Part shown: positions 54,949 through 63,308 of the stretch, piece after piece
How the letters are laid out: each line of letters opens with the position of its first letter
How positions within the stretch are numbered: position 1 is the stretch's first letter
Assembly (NCBI GenBank): GCA_902362375.1
Contig: CABIVS010000005.1
Coordinates: 313,278 to 377,277, forward strand
DNA: 64,000 nucleotides
From: Bacteroidaceae bacterium
GTDB lineage: Bacteria > Bacteroidota > Bacteroidia > Bacteroidales > Bacteroidaceae
Reading direction: 5' to 3'
The notes under the pieces: model-generated
Database searches by the model: none
Told to the model about the DNA's origin: nothing
What the model saw: the letters and a program-made list of their open reading frames with translations, nothing else
Translations under genes and position numbers: made by a program

Positions 54949-56487
54949 GTGTTAATCAAAGTTTTCGGAGCGGCTGTTCAAGGGATTGATGCAACACTCA
55001 TCACAATCGAAGTCAACAGCTCGCGCGGCTGTATGTTTTATCTCGTCGGCCTTCCGGACTCTGCGGTCAAAGAAAGCCATCAACGCATTATCTCCGCATT
55101 GCAAGTGAATGGCTATAAAATGCCTACAAGCAATATAGTAGTCAATATGGCACCGGCTGACATCCGCAAAGAAGGTTCAGCCTATGATTTACCGCTTGCC
55201 ATCGGACTGCTGGGTGCCAGTGAAACAATCTCTTCCGAGAAATTCTCCCGCTATTTACTGATGGGTGAACTAAGTCTGGACGGAAGTATCCAGCCTATCA
55301 AGGGAGCACTCCCTATCGCCATCAAAGCCCGCGAAGACGGGTTCGAGGGACTTATCATTCCCCAACAAAATGCACGAGAAGCCGCCGTTGTCAACCAGTT
55401 AAAAGTATACGGAGTCAGTAATATCAAAGAAGTCATCGAGTTTTTCAACAACGAACGCGAACTGGAACCAACTATTGTCAATACCCGGGAAGAATTCTAT
55501 CAACAACAGAATCATAGTGACCTGGATTTTGCAGATGTAAAAGGACAAGAGAACGTGAAAAGAGCCTTGGAAGTTGCAGCAGCCGGAGGACACAATTTAA
55601 TCATGATAGGTGCTCCAGGCAGTGGCAAATCAATGATGGCTAAACGACTCCCGTCCATTCTTCCCCCTCTTTCATTAGGGGAAAGTCTGGAAACGACCAA
55701 GATACACTCGGTTGCCGGAAAACTGCAACGCGGGTCCTCATTGATTACCCAACGCCCGTTCCGCGATCCACACCATACGATCTCGCAAGTAGCAATGGTT
55801 GGTGGCGGAAGTTTCCCGCAGCCGGGAGAAATCAGTCTGGCACATAATGGGGTTTTATTTCTGGACGAGTTACCAGAGTTCAACAGGGGCGTGTTGGAAG
55901 TATTGCGCCAACCGCTGGAAGATCGACACATCACCATTTCCCGTATCAAAAGCACCATTAGTTATCCGGCTAACCTGATGCTTGTCGCATCTATGAACCC
56001 ATGCCCATGTGGATATTACAATCATCCGACAAAAGCATGCGTATGCAGTCCCGGACAAGTACAAAAATACCTGAATAAGATATCCGGCCCGTTATTAGAC
56101 CGTATAGACATTCAAATAGAGATAGTTCCCGTACCCTTTGACAAGATATCCGATCAAAGACAGGGAGAGTCGAGCAGTATCATCCGGCAGCGAGTAATAA
56201 AAGCGCGTCAGATACAGGAGAAACGGTATGCCGAATGTACGGGTATTTATTGCAATGCACAGATGAACAGCAGATTGCTGGCAACATATGCCCAACCGGA
56301 TGATAAAGGGCTTGTGTTATTAAAAAACGCCATGGAACGGTTCAATTTATCCGCCCGTGCCTATGACCGGATTTTAAAAGTAGCCCGCACCATTGCCGAT
56401 TTGGAAGAAACAGAGCAAATACTTCCCAGCCACCTGGCAGAAGCCATCAGTTATCGGAATCTCGACAGAGAGAACTGGGCAGGGTAA
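54949..56487 (+). CDS. YifB/ComM-family Mg-chelatase-like AAA+ ATPase
   Basis: A 512-aa cytosolic protein: N-terminal Lon-protease-like (ChlI) domain (about 1-165), AAA+ module with Walker A GAPGSGKSMMAKRLPSILPP and Walker B GVLFLDELPEF, and a C-terminal Mg-chelatase domain (about 395-505). Cysteines in MNPCPCGYYNHPTKACVCSP are conserved in the family. ComM homologues are branch-migration helicases that aid integration of incoming DNA during transformation; the role in Bacteroides is not established. Start is GTG at 54949, directly before the conserved LIKVFGAAVQGIDA. Confidence 0.93.
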   Translation: MLIKVFGAAVQGIDATLITIEVNSSRGCMFYLVGLPDSAVKESHQRIISALQVNGYKMPTSNIVVNMAPADIRKEGSAYDLPLAIGLLGASETISSEKFSRYLLMGELSLDGSIQPIKGALPIAIKAREDGFEGLIIPQQNAREAAVVNQLKVYGVSNIKEVIEFFNNERELEPTIVNTREEFYQQQNHSDLDFADVKGQENVKRALEVAAAGGHNLIMIGAPGSGKSMMAKRLPSILPPLSLGESLETTKIHSVAGKLQRGSSLITQRPFRDPHHTISQVAMVGGGSFPQPGEISLAHNGVLFLDELPEFNRGVLEVLRQPLEDRHITISRIKSTISYPANLMLVASMNPCPCGYYNHPTKACVCSPGQVQKYLNKISGPLLDRIDIQIEIVPVPFDKISDQRQGESSSIIRQRVIKARQIQEKRYAECTGIYCNAQMNSRLLATYAQPDDKGLVLLKNAMERFNLSARAYDRILKVARTIADLEETEQILPSHLAEAISYRNLDRENWAG

Positions 56488-56543
56488 TCACAGTAAATAT
56501 AAACAGATAAAAATTATTTCACCGTGAACGCTACCTTTTTTCA

Positions 56544-56562
56544 TATATTTGTTTTACATTTG
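56544..56562 (+). promoter_or_regulatory. Two overlapping candidate -7 boxes before the sensor-like gene
   Basis: TATATTTG (56544-56551) and TACATTTG (56555-56562) both match TAnnTTTG, 11 bp apart, upstream of the ATG at 56585. Neither has a clear -33 TTTG at 19 bp. Confidence 0.5.
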
Positions 56563-56584
56563 TGACAAACAAATAAGCAATAAT

Positions 56585-58138
56585 ATGAAAGCATCCATAA
56601 CAAGCCTCCTGATAATATTTTGTTTCACCATACTGACTTCTGCGCAAACTCCCCAAGACAGAGCTACAGAGCTAAAGGAACAAGCGCAGAGCAGCCTTAA
56701 ACAGAAAGATTATATCAAAGCGCGCTATTTATTCAAAAAAGCATACGAAGCATTTGCCGCCCGCGAAAACTACCCACAGGCAATAGAATGTGGTGTTCAG
56801 GCCAATGCTTTATATGTCAGAGAGAATTTCTATAAAGAAGGATTCGAGCTTTGCCGTGACATGGAGCAGCTTCTATGGACCGGAGAACAGAATAAAAAGA
56901 AAGTCTTTTATGACCTGCGTTTCCTTATCAATAAGGAACGATTGCAGATGTACACCGCACTGAAAAACCCCGCACAGGCAAAGACACAGTTGGATAAACT
57001 GGAAGAAACAGCTAATCTTGCAAAGAACGACTCCCTAACGGAGGCACTGCTGTATACAAAAGCCAACTATTATTATACTTTCAACCAGAACACACAAGGC
57101 GATGCCTGTTTCCGCAAACTTATCAACCAATATAAAGAAAAGAAAGACTATGCCAAAGTGAGCGATTGCTACAAGAACCTTATCAGTATTGCACGGAAAG
57201 GCAACAATGCTCCACTGATGGAACGCACTTACGAAAGCTTCATTGTCTGGACAGACTCTGTAAAAACGTTAACCGCACAGGATGAGCTAAATGTACTGAA
57301 GAGAAAATATGACGAAAGCCAACTGACCATACAGGAGAAAGACGACTCACTATCTGCCAAGCAGTATATTATCATAAGTCTCTGTGTGCTAGTGGCTATA
57401 TTGGTAGCCGGCCTGGCAATACTGGCTGTGATATTGCTGCGATTCATCGCCGGCAATCGTAAATTAAAGAAAAGCGTGAAAATTGCCAATGAACACAATG
57501 AACTAAAAACCAAATTTATACAGAATATATCTTCGCAAATGGAACCTACCCTGAATACGCTGGCTACTTCAGCCGAAGAACTGTCACAGAAGGCTCCTCA
57601 AGAAGCTGCCCAAATGCAGGGACAAGTTGCAGCTTTGAAGAAATTCAGTGATGATATTCAAGAACTGTCATCTTTGGAAAACTCACTAACCGAGTTCTAT
57701 GAACTAAGTGAAACCAATGTGGGAACTTTCTGTGAAAATGTGATGGATAGAGCCAAAGAACACATAAAACCGGATGTCACATCTTCAGTCAATGCACCAA
57801 AACTTCAGGTAAAGACAAACAAGGAACAGTTGGAACGCATTCTTCTCTATTTACTGAAAAATGCCGCTTTCTACACCGAACAGGGTCGTATCAGTCTCGA
57901 ATTCAAGAAACGGGGAGCACACACGCACCAATTCATCGTTACGGATACAGGGACAGGAATTCCGGCAGAGCAACAGGAAAATCTCTTTAAGCCTTTCACA
58001 GAAGTAAAAGACCTGACTACAGGGGATGGACTAGGATTACCGATCTGTTCACTGATTGCTGCCAAGATGAACGGAAGCCTGACACTGGATACGAATTACA
58101 CGAAAGGAGCACGGTTTGTTCTGGAACTTCACGTATAA
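56585..58138 (+). CDS. TPR-containing sensor protein with kinase-like ATPase domain, phosphoacceptor His missing
   Basis: A 517-aa membrane protein: signal peptide (about 1-20), periplasmic TPR-like helices (about 22-240), a coiled stretch, one TM (about 261-287), a dimerisation helix and a C-terminal HATPase domain. The N-box Asn426 (YLLKNAAFYTEQG), DTGTGIPAE (G1) and GDGLGLPICSLIAAKMNGS (G2) are intact. The H-box reads FIQNISSQMEPTLN (311-324), with Ser317 where active kinases have His. It may bind ATP without autophosphorylation, or signal through another protein. The ATG at 56585 is chosen because the longer frame (56549) starts inside a -7 box. Confidence 0.82.
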   Translation: MKASITSLLIIFCFTILTSAQTPQDRATELKEQAQSSLKQKDYIKARYLFKKAYEAFAARENYPQAIECGVQANALYVRENFYKEGFELCRDMEQLLWTGEQNKKKVFYDLRFLINKERLQMYTALKNPAQAKTQLDKLEETANLAKNDSLTEALLYTKANYYYTFNQNTQGDACFRKLINQYKEKKDYAKVSDCYKNLISIARKGNNAPLMERTYESFIVWTDSVKTLTAQDELNVLKRKYDESQLTIQEKDDSLSAKQYIIISLCVLVAILVAGLAILAVILLRFIAGNRKLKKSVKIANEHNELKTKFIQNISSQMEPTLNTLATSAEELSQKAPQEAAQMQGQVAALKKFSDDIQELSSLENSLTEFYELSETNVGTFCENVMDRAKEHIKPDVTSSVNAPKLQVKTNKEQLERILLYLLKNAAFYTEQGRISLEFKKRGAHTHQFIVTDTGTGIPAEQQENLFKPFTEVKDLTTGDGLGLPICSLIAAKMNGSLTLDTNYTKGARFVLELHV

Positions 58139-58279
58139 ATTTAGCCAACAGGAAAGCTGTTGCCTCATTTGATTACTTTCTGGTCTGTTAAGTATAGTTA
58201 CCTTTAACCAAGAATATTCTAAACGCAAACTTGAGAACATATAAAAATATGAACAATTTTCTATATAAACGGATCTCAC

Positions 58280-58336
58280 GTTTTTAATAAACTTTTGAGC
58301 AGTTTATTATAAATGGTATCTGAGTTTATTAAAAAC
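58280..58336. repeat. 14-bp perfect inverted repeat, AT-rich
   Basis: GTTTTTAATAAACT (58280-58293) and AGTTTATTAAAAAC (58323-58336) are exact complements; a second partial copy of AGTTTATT at 58301-58308 offers an alternative 8-bp pairing. It lies between convergent genes. No gene is visible in 58139-58380. Confidence 0.5.
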
Positions 58337-58380
58337 TCTGCAATCGGATTTCCAAGTTTTCAAATCCATCTTTTACAACA

Positions 58381-58417
58381 AAAAGGCTGCAAATTTCATA
58401 AAATTTGCAGCCTTTTT
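58381..58417. terminator. Bidirectional intrinsic terminator
   Basis: AAAAGGCTGCAAATTT (58381-58396) and AAATTTGCAGCCTTTT (58401-58416) form a perfect 16-bp stem with loop CATA; T-runs flank it on both strands. It can end the plus-strand sensor transcript and any minus-strand transcript from 58.5 kb. Confidence 0.85.
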
Positions 58418-58535
58418 GCCCATATCTGATACACCATTCCTGATACTTATCAGGAAACATGCCCGAATTTGTTATAATATTATATCATTTAAGTCATTTA
58501 TTTCATCTTCTTTTATCTGTTATTTATTAAAGCTC
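58381..58535 (-). ncRNA. Candidate small RNA
   Basis: A minus-strand transcript from a start near 58535 would end at the perfect terminator at 58381-58417, giving about 150-160 nt with no coding frame of note on that strand. A dyad TTCCTGATA-CT-TATCAGGAA (58437-58456) lies inside. The promoter is near-consensus (see 58542-58573). It lies in the 468-bp gap between convergent genes. Prediction only. Confidence 0.4.
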
Positions 58536-58541
58536 GTACTA

Positions 58542-58573
58542 CAAAGATACAACATTAAAAAGCATTTGTCAAG
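58542..58573 (-). promoter_or_regulatory. Candidate promoter of the small RNA
   Basis: On the minus strand, CTTG (58570-58573), a 20-bp spacer and TATCTTTG (58542-58549) resemble the tRNA-Arg promoter in this window (CTTG, 19 bp, TATCTTTG). It points away from the FAD oxidoreductase promoter region and toward no annotated gene. Confidence 0.5.
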
Positions 58574-58606
58574 ACGAATATCCTATAAAAATCGTTCTTA
58601 ACATAT

Positions 58607-59998
58607 TTATAAAAAGTATTGTCCTTCTTCTTTTAATCTTTTGCGTAGAAAACCGACATCAATCTTATGAACATCATTCTTTGCCTGTTTAATAGCGTGT
58701 ACCGCAGCCATTCCGGCAGCTTCACCAGTCACCAGACAAGGTGGCATCACTCGCAAGCTTCCAAAAGCTTCTTCATCAGTAGAAATACAGCGTCCGGCGG
58801 TCAATAGATTCTTCAGACCTTTAGGAGTCAAGCAACGATAAGGAATTCCATGAGATTCACCTTTTTTGTAACGCGTCTCTTTATGCCCCGGTTTATGAAC
58901 ATCAATATAGTAACAATTACGTCCGATCTCATCTTCAAATGTTTTACGCTCCAACCAATCTTGGAAAGTAAACGTATAATCCCCTTCAATCCGACGACTA
59001 TCTCTAACCCCCAACAAAGAGGCAGTCTTTACAACAAAAGCACTACCAAAAGTTTTAGGCTGAAGTTCTTTCAGTGCCTCCAAGTATTGTTCAGCGATTT
59101 GCCTACCGGTAGCCATCGCCCGCGTAGTAGCCCATGGGTCGGTCGAATCAACATTATCAATGTGTCCTGCATTGAATTGTACCACATCCGGGCCGATCAA
59201 ATTACTATTGAAATGTCTGCCTATCAATGGATATTTCCCGGACCTAATCGCGTCAAAGATAGGGCTATTTTTGTTACTCGTATGCAATGAAGGACCTATG
59301 AGATTGTAGTTATAGCTATCAACATTGGCAAACGAGAAGCACAAAGTAGAACTTTGCAGTATACCATCCTCACCTCCCTTTTTAAATGAAGCACCTGCCC
59401 AAGTAGCCACATCTCCATCTCCCGTCGCATCAATAAAGACTTTTGCTTTGAATGCAACAAGCCCGGATTTATTTGCTACAATAATAGCATCTACCGTATC
59501 ATCAGCTGACATCTCAACAGCAGCAACCCTCGAGAAGAAAAGGACTTTTGCCCCCGATTCAGCGACCATCCGATCGTAAACCTGCATCAAATATTCAGGA
59601 TTTATATTCACCCAATTCAGTTTTTGCTTTCTCTCATGAGGAACTCCTTTTCTCGATGCCTCGAATATCTTTTCCGCCAAACCTCGATAAATAATCTTTT
59701 CGCCATCAGAAAACGGACACCATGCCGGAACCATACCTGCTGTTCCCATACCGCCAAGTTGTCCCATTGCCTCAATCAGCAAAGTATTAGCTCCCTCCCG
59801 GGCTGCAGAAATCGCAGCAGTACACCCAGCAGGTCCTCCACCAATTACAATAACATCCCACCGATCATCCACCGCAATCTTTGTGTTCTTTAAACGTATC
59901 TTAGATTGCACTGTTTCCCCTTGCGCATTAAGAGCGGGGACAGCCAAAGATGCAGTGAGTAACCCTGCTTTTTTAAGAAAATCTCTTCTTGAAGTCAT
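58607..59998 (-). CDS. Tat-exported FAD-dependent oxidoreductase
   Basis: A 463-aa protein with a twin-arginine signal (TSRRDFLKKAGLLTASLAVP), so it is exported folded with its cofactor. FAD domain starts WDVIVIGGGPAGCTAAISAA and continues GQLGGMGTAGMVPAWCPFSDG; DATGDGDVATWAGASF is the second nucleotide-binding motif. The C-terminus LTAGRCISTDEEAFGSLRVM is typical of the same family (PF12831-like) as the FAD enzyme in the large PUL. Substrate unknown; neighbours (GH43, a probable all-alpha enzyme, GH105) point to sugar oxidation. It has no N-terminal beta-sandwich, unlike the PUL copy. Confidence 0.86.
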   Translation of the reverse strand: MTSRRDFLKKAGLLTASLAVPALNAQGETVQSKIRLKNTKIAVDDRWDVIVIGGGPAGCTAAISAAREGANTLLIEAMGQLGGMGTAGMVPAWCPFSDGEKIIYRGLAEKIFEASRKGVPHERKQKLNWVNINPEYLMQVYDRMVAESGAKVLFFSRVAAVEMSADDTVDAIIVANKSGLVAFKAKVFIDATGDGDVATWAGASFKKGGEDGILQSSTLCFSFANVDSYNYNLIGPSLHTSNKNSPIFDAIRSGKYPLIGRHFNSNLIGPDVVQFNAGHIDNVDSTDPWATTRAMATGRQIAEQYLEALKELQPKTFGSAFVVKTASLLGVRDSRRIEGDYTFTFQDWLERKTFEDEIGRNCYYIDVHKPGHKETRYKKGESHGIPYRCLTPKGLKNLLTAGRCISTDEEAFGSLRVMPPCLVTGEAAGMAAVHAIKQAKNDVHKIDVGFLRKRLKEEGQYFL

Positions 59999-60082
59999 AA
60001 TAATCTATTTGTCTATTTATAGTATTTAGATATAACTTACTGCTCTTGATAGATCAAAGAAGCTAAGTTATCGGCACAATCT

Positions 60083-61071
60083 TTATTCAGATGATTCTAC
60101 TACAGGCTTAATGACATTTCCCACGATAGAAATCACTCCATCATCTCCAAAAATCAAATCATTCAAATATGAGGTACGTGGTTCTACACGATTTACGCTC
60201 GAATGAGCATGATAAATATATTTGTAACTTCCATCCCTGCATAAAAAAGGTGCTCCATGCCCTGTTCCAACCAATCCTGCAGCCACATCCTTATCTCTGC
60301 ACAAAATAGGATTCCCGTCATATTTCTTCCAAGGTCCTAGCGGAGAGGTAGCTGTTGCATATCCCACTGCATAATCCTGACTTCTGAAATGATTAGCAGA
60401 GTAAATCAAATAATATACCCCGTTTCTTTTAAGAAGTGAGGGACCTTCCGCTACTTTAGCCTGCTGTAATTCCCAACTGGCATCAGCCTTTATACATTCT
60501 CTCAAAGTCTCTTCTTTGACACTTTTCAAATCGGAGTTCATCTCACACCCCAAATCACATTGCCTCCTGTAAAACGAACAAAATAGAGATAAGCTTTACC
60601 ATCATCATCCATGAACAACGAAGCATCAATGCCTTTTTCTTCTCTGACCGGCTTCTTTTCATCCTGCACAAAAGGCCCCTCCGGACTATCAGAAGTGGCA
60701 ACACAAATATGCTCATCTACCGTATAGAACATATAAAACTTCTTCTCTGACTCTATATAATACACCTCAGGGGCCCAGTACCACTTTGTTCCCCAAGAGT
60801 CTTGCGGTGACAAAGCCAGTCTATCCCCACGTCTCCAATGCTCTAAATCATCAGAAATATAAACTTCAAAACCATTTGTGCGAGTACCGTACGCATAGTA
60901 CTTATCCTCATAAAACAACACATAAGGATCGGCAATAGGCAAACGGTCCTCTATTATCAACATAGATGACTCATTTGCTCGCTCGAATAAAAGCGAATTA
61001 TCCGTTTCCCTTTCTAATGAAAGGGAAACGGATAAACAATAGAACAATAACGAATAAAAGAGTTTATTCAT
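60083..61071 (-). pseudogene. GH43 family glycosidase, split by a frameshift
   Basis: Two overlapping frames together encode one GH43 protein of about 328 aa. Upstream part (61071-60538): signal-like start MNKLFYSLLFYCLSVSLS, catalytic base Asp in RLPIADPYVLFYEDKYYAYG and the pKa Asp in GIDASLFMDDDGKAYLYF, ending GGNVIWGVR. Downstream part (60553-60083): CEMNSDLKSVKEETL, the acid Glu in AEGPSLLKRNGVYYLIYSA and a normal C-terminus. The frames join at a run of four G (minus strand; 60548-60551); restoring one base makes the protein continuous. All three catalytic residues exist, so the break is recent, a sequence error, or phase-variable. GH43 enzymes cleave arabinosides, xylosides or galactosides. 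Confidence 0.8.
60998..61035. repeat. 17-bp perfect palindrome inside the GH43 signal region
   Basis: TTATCCGTTTCCCTTTC (60998-61014) and GAAAGGGAAACGGATAA (61019-61035) are exact complements with a 4-nt loop (TAAT). It lies in codons about 13-25 of the frameshifted GH43 gene, right after the hydrophobic signal segment, and would form a very stable hairpin near the start of the mRNA. Confidence 0.85.
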
Positions 61072-61102
61072 ACTTTAAGAGACCCTATACCAGCAATTTA
61101 AA

Positions 61103-63136
61103 TTATTTTTCTAAGAAAATCTCGGCACGCCCAGGAGTAAATAATTCCCATAAAGAAGCAACAGTCCATCCGGGTGCGAAAATGTCATTATAATATCCTT
61201 TGCCATTCTTCCCGTAATCCCAACTGGTGTGTTGGACAACTTCCGGATAGTAACCCACTTTGGCAATGCCACACATGTGTCCTTCATAAGGCAATAACTG
61301 CCGCATAGAGGTTGAAATCACTTCTGCGAAGTCCGAGAAACGGGATTCTTTATATTCGTTCGATAACCAACGAAGTACATCGGCAAATTCAAATACAAAC
61401 ACATCGATATGATTATTTTCTACCGAAACATTTCCCCAACCACGTGTTTTCAAACCAATATCACCCAGCATCTGTCCGGGAGCAAAAGGAACATCCCACA
61501 AATAATACCACGATAATGCAAAATAAGCGGCTTGCTTCGTCAGATCAGCATAATGCTTGTGTTCCTCCCCTTTAGTAACTAATGAAAGATAATAGGTAGC
61601 AGTTGCAGCATAAAGTGACGCTTCTTTATCCTCACAATTTGCATCAAGGGTAGATGAAAAATAATCTGCCTTAGAAATCAATTCTTTCTCCAGATAACCC
61701 GCAGTCCGCTTGGCACTATCCAAGTAACGTTTATCCTTAAAGTATTTATATCCCATGACTAAAGGTAATGTAGCCGAAGGAGTACTTCCCCCGCTTTTAT
61801 CTACAACGGAAAAGTCATCACGGAACTTTCGTGGAAAACTACCATCAGCATTTTGCAATTGCAGAAACATATCCAACATCTTTTTCAATCGCTGTTCCCA
61901 TTCCGGATGCTTGCGCCCTTTTTCTTTTTCATAAGCCAGGAAATGGAAGATTGCATAAAGCCCTTCCGATTGACGACGGATACTATGAACAGGATCCTCA
62001 AAGTTCTTATCAAAGTTTACCGATTCCTTAAAAAAGCCTGCTACCGTGAAGCCGTTCTTCAAATAACTATCGAATATTTTGGTACTGTTAACTTTCAAAT
62101 CTTCCCGGTTACATTCCCAACCATATTCCCAGGCATTGAATGCATTCAGAAGAACACGTCCTATAAAACCAACTTCTGCCTGCCCATTACTTGTACATGC
62201 ATCTGTTCTAAGATGTATGCCCGAATTATATACCAACGGATATTTATCCACAAAACTACTTACAAAGAATTGGCTAAGAGTCTGCTTCATATATTCAATT
62301 GAATAGGGAGCATCTACAGGCTTGGGCAAATATGTATCATAACAATATTCCCAAGTATGGCGCACAAAATCAGAATAATCTTTTGCTTCACCTTCAGTAA
62401 TTTGCCAGGTCAACAAAATCGTCTCTCCTTTTCTAAGATGCTGATAAGCCGTTACAGCCGGAGCTAATGTCAATTTACGGATATAACTTTTAGGGGCCTC
62501 CCGATAAGGAAAGCCGAAAGAAAGAGTAGCAACCCCATCCTTATTTTCAAATCCGGTATACCCCAAAGAAGTCTTATCCGAAAGAATAACCTCCCCTTCG
62601 CGATGAGTAGCCAACGTGTTATTTACGAATTTATCCAATCTGTTGACAGTCATAAAACGTTGTTTCTTCTCACAGAAAATCCCGGTGAGAGGTGCGCTTA
62701 ACCTGTCCTCACTTACAATCCAACTGTCTGAAGTATGGAATGAAGGGGCTTCTTTGGGCGAACGCAGATTACGCCGATACCAGAATCCCGGCATATAGAA
62801 CAGGCAATCGTTATGGCGGAAGTCTGTTGCCACCTGCTGATTGTAATTAAAGTAAATATCTTCCAATGCAGTGATAGACACACTAATACATATCCCATCG
62901 TTACCATCCACTATGTTTTGAGACACAGTCAACGGTATTTTTTCCGAATTCTCCAAATAATAAGTGCCGTTATTATTCTGCGACTTCTGAAAAGTCAATG
63001 GATAACATTTCGCGCTATTTCCCGGGACTTTCAAGGAAATAGATGCCGAAATCGATTCCGGCACATTATTAAAAGCTTTAGCAATAGTAGCACATGCTAC
63101 AAAAGCTATCCCACAAAGTAAATATTTCAGACTCAT
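61103..63136 (-). CDS. Uncharacterised exported protein, probable (alpha/alpha)6-type glycan enzyme
   Basis: A 677-aa protein with a Sec signal (about 1-22). The N-terminal half (about 25-260) is beta-rich. The C-terminal half has helix-pair motifs typical of (alpha/alpha)6 barrels: DPVHSIRRQSEGLYAIFHFL, FLQLQNADGSFPRKF, TPSATLPLVMGYKYFKDKRY and EASLYAATATYYLSL. I do not recognise a family with certainty; a GH or PL-like role is inferred from fold and neighbours. It has conserved-looking acidic residues (EVGFIGRVLLNAFNAWEYGW) but no motif that fixes catalysis. A -7-like TAATTTTG lies at 63193-63200, about 57 bp upstream. Confidence 0.55.
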   Translation of the reverse strand: MSLKYLLCGIAFVACATIAKAFNNVPESISASISLKVPGNSAKCYPLTFQKSQNNNGTYYLENSEKIPLTVSQNIVDGNDGICISVSITALEDIYFNYNQQVATDFRHNDCLFYMPGFWYRRNLRSPKEAPSFHTSDSWIVSEDRLSAPLTGIFCEKKQRFMTVNRLDKFVNNTLATHREGEVILSDKTSLGYTGFENKDGVATLSFGFPYREAPKSYIRKLTLAPAVTAYQHLRKGETILLTWQITEGEAKDYSDFVRHTWEYCYDTYLPKPVDAPYSIEYMKQTLSQFFVSSFVDKYPLVYNSGIHLRTDACTSNGQAEVGFIGRVLLNAFNAWEYGWECNREDLKVNSTKIFDSYLKNGFTVAGFFKESVNFDKNFEDPVHSIRRQSEGLYAIFHFLAYEKEKGRKHPEWEQRLKKMLDMFLQLQNADGSFPRKFRDDFSVVDKSGGSTPSATLPLVMGYKYFKDKRYLDSAKRTAGYLEKELISKADYFSSTLDANCEDKEASLYAATATYYLSLVTKGEEHKHYADLTKQAAYFALSWYYLWDVPFAPGQMLGDIGLKTRGWGNVSVENNHIDVFVFEFADVLRWLSNEYKESRFSDFAEVISTSMRQLLPYEGHMCGIAKVGYYPEVVQHTSWDYGKNGKGYYNDIFAPGWTVASLWELFTPGRAEIFLEK

Positions 63137-63192
63137 ATAAAATATTAATGTGAATCAGCCTACCTGATTCTATTTGTACTAAATTGTTAAGG

Positions 63193-63200
63193 CAAAATTA
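63193..63200 (-). promoter_or_regulatory. Possible -7 box before the 61103-63136 gene
   Basis: On the minus strand TAATTTTG matches TAnnTTTG. The 172-bp gap between this gene and the GH105 gene otherwise shows nothing I can name, and no good -33 box is seen. Confidence 0.4.
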
Positions 63201-63308
63201 GGGAACATCCTCCACATTGAATAAAACAAATTGAGCTATAAATAGAAATAATTATCCAAATCGGCAGAAATTCTCCAAAGCCTCAACTATGATCCCATAC
63301 CCAAACGA

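Noticed and set aside
58416..58601. 61-codon plus-strand frame downstream of the sensor gene
   Set aside because: It begins within the terminator stem, has no ribosome-site or promoter support and overlaps the sRNA candidate.
60538..60553. Programmed -1/+1 frameshift for the GH43 gene
   Set aside because: The site is only a G4 run, without a slippery heptamer followed by a clear stimulatory structure, and no GH43 relative is known to me to use one. A mutation or sequencing error is simpler.
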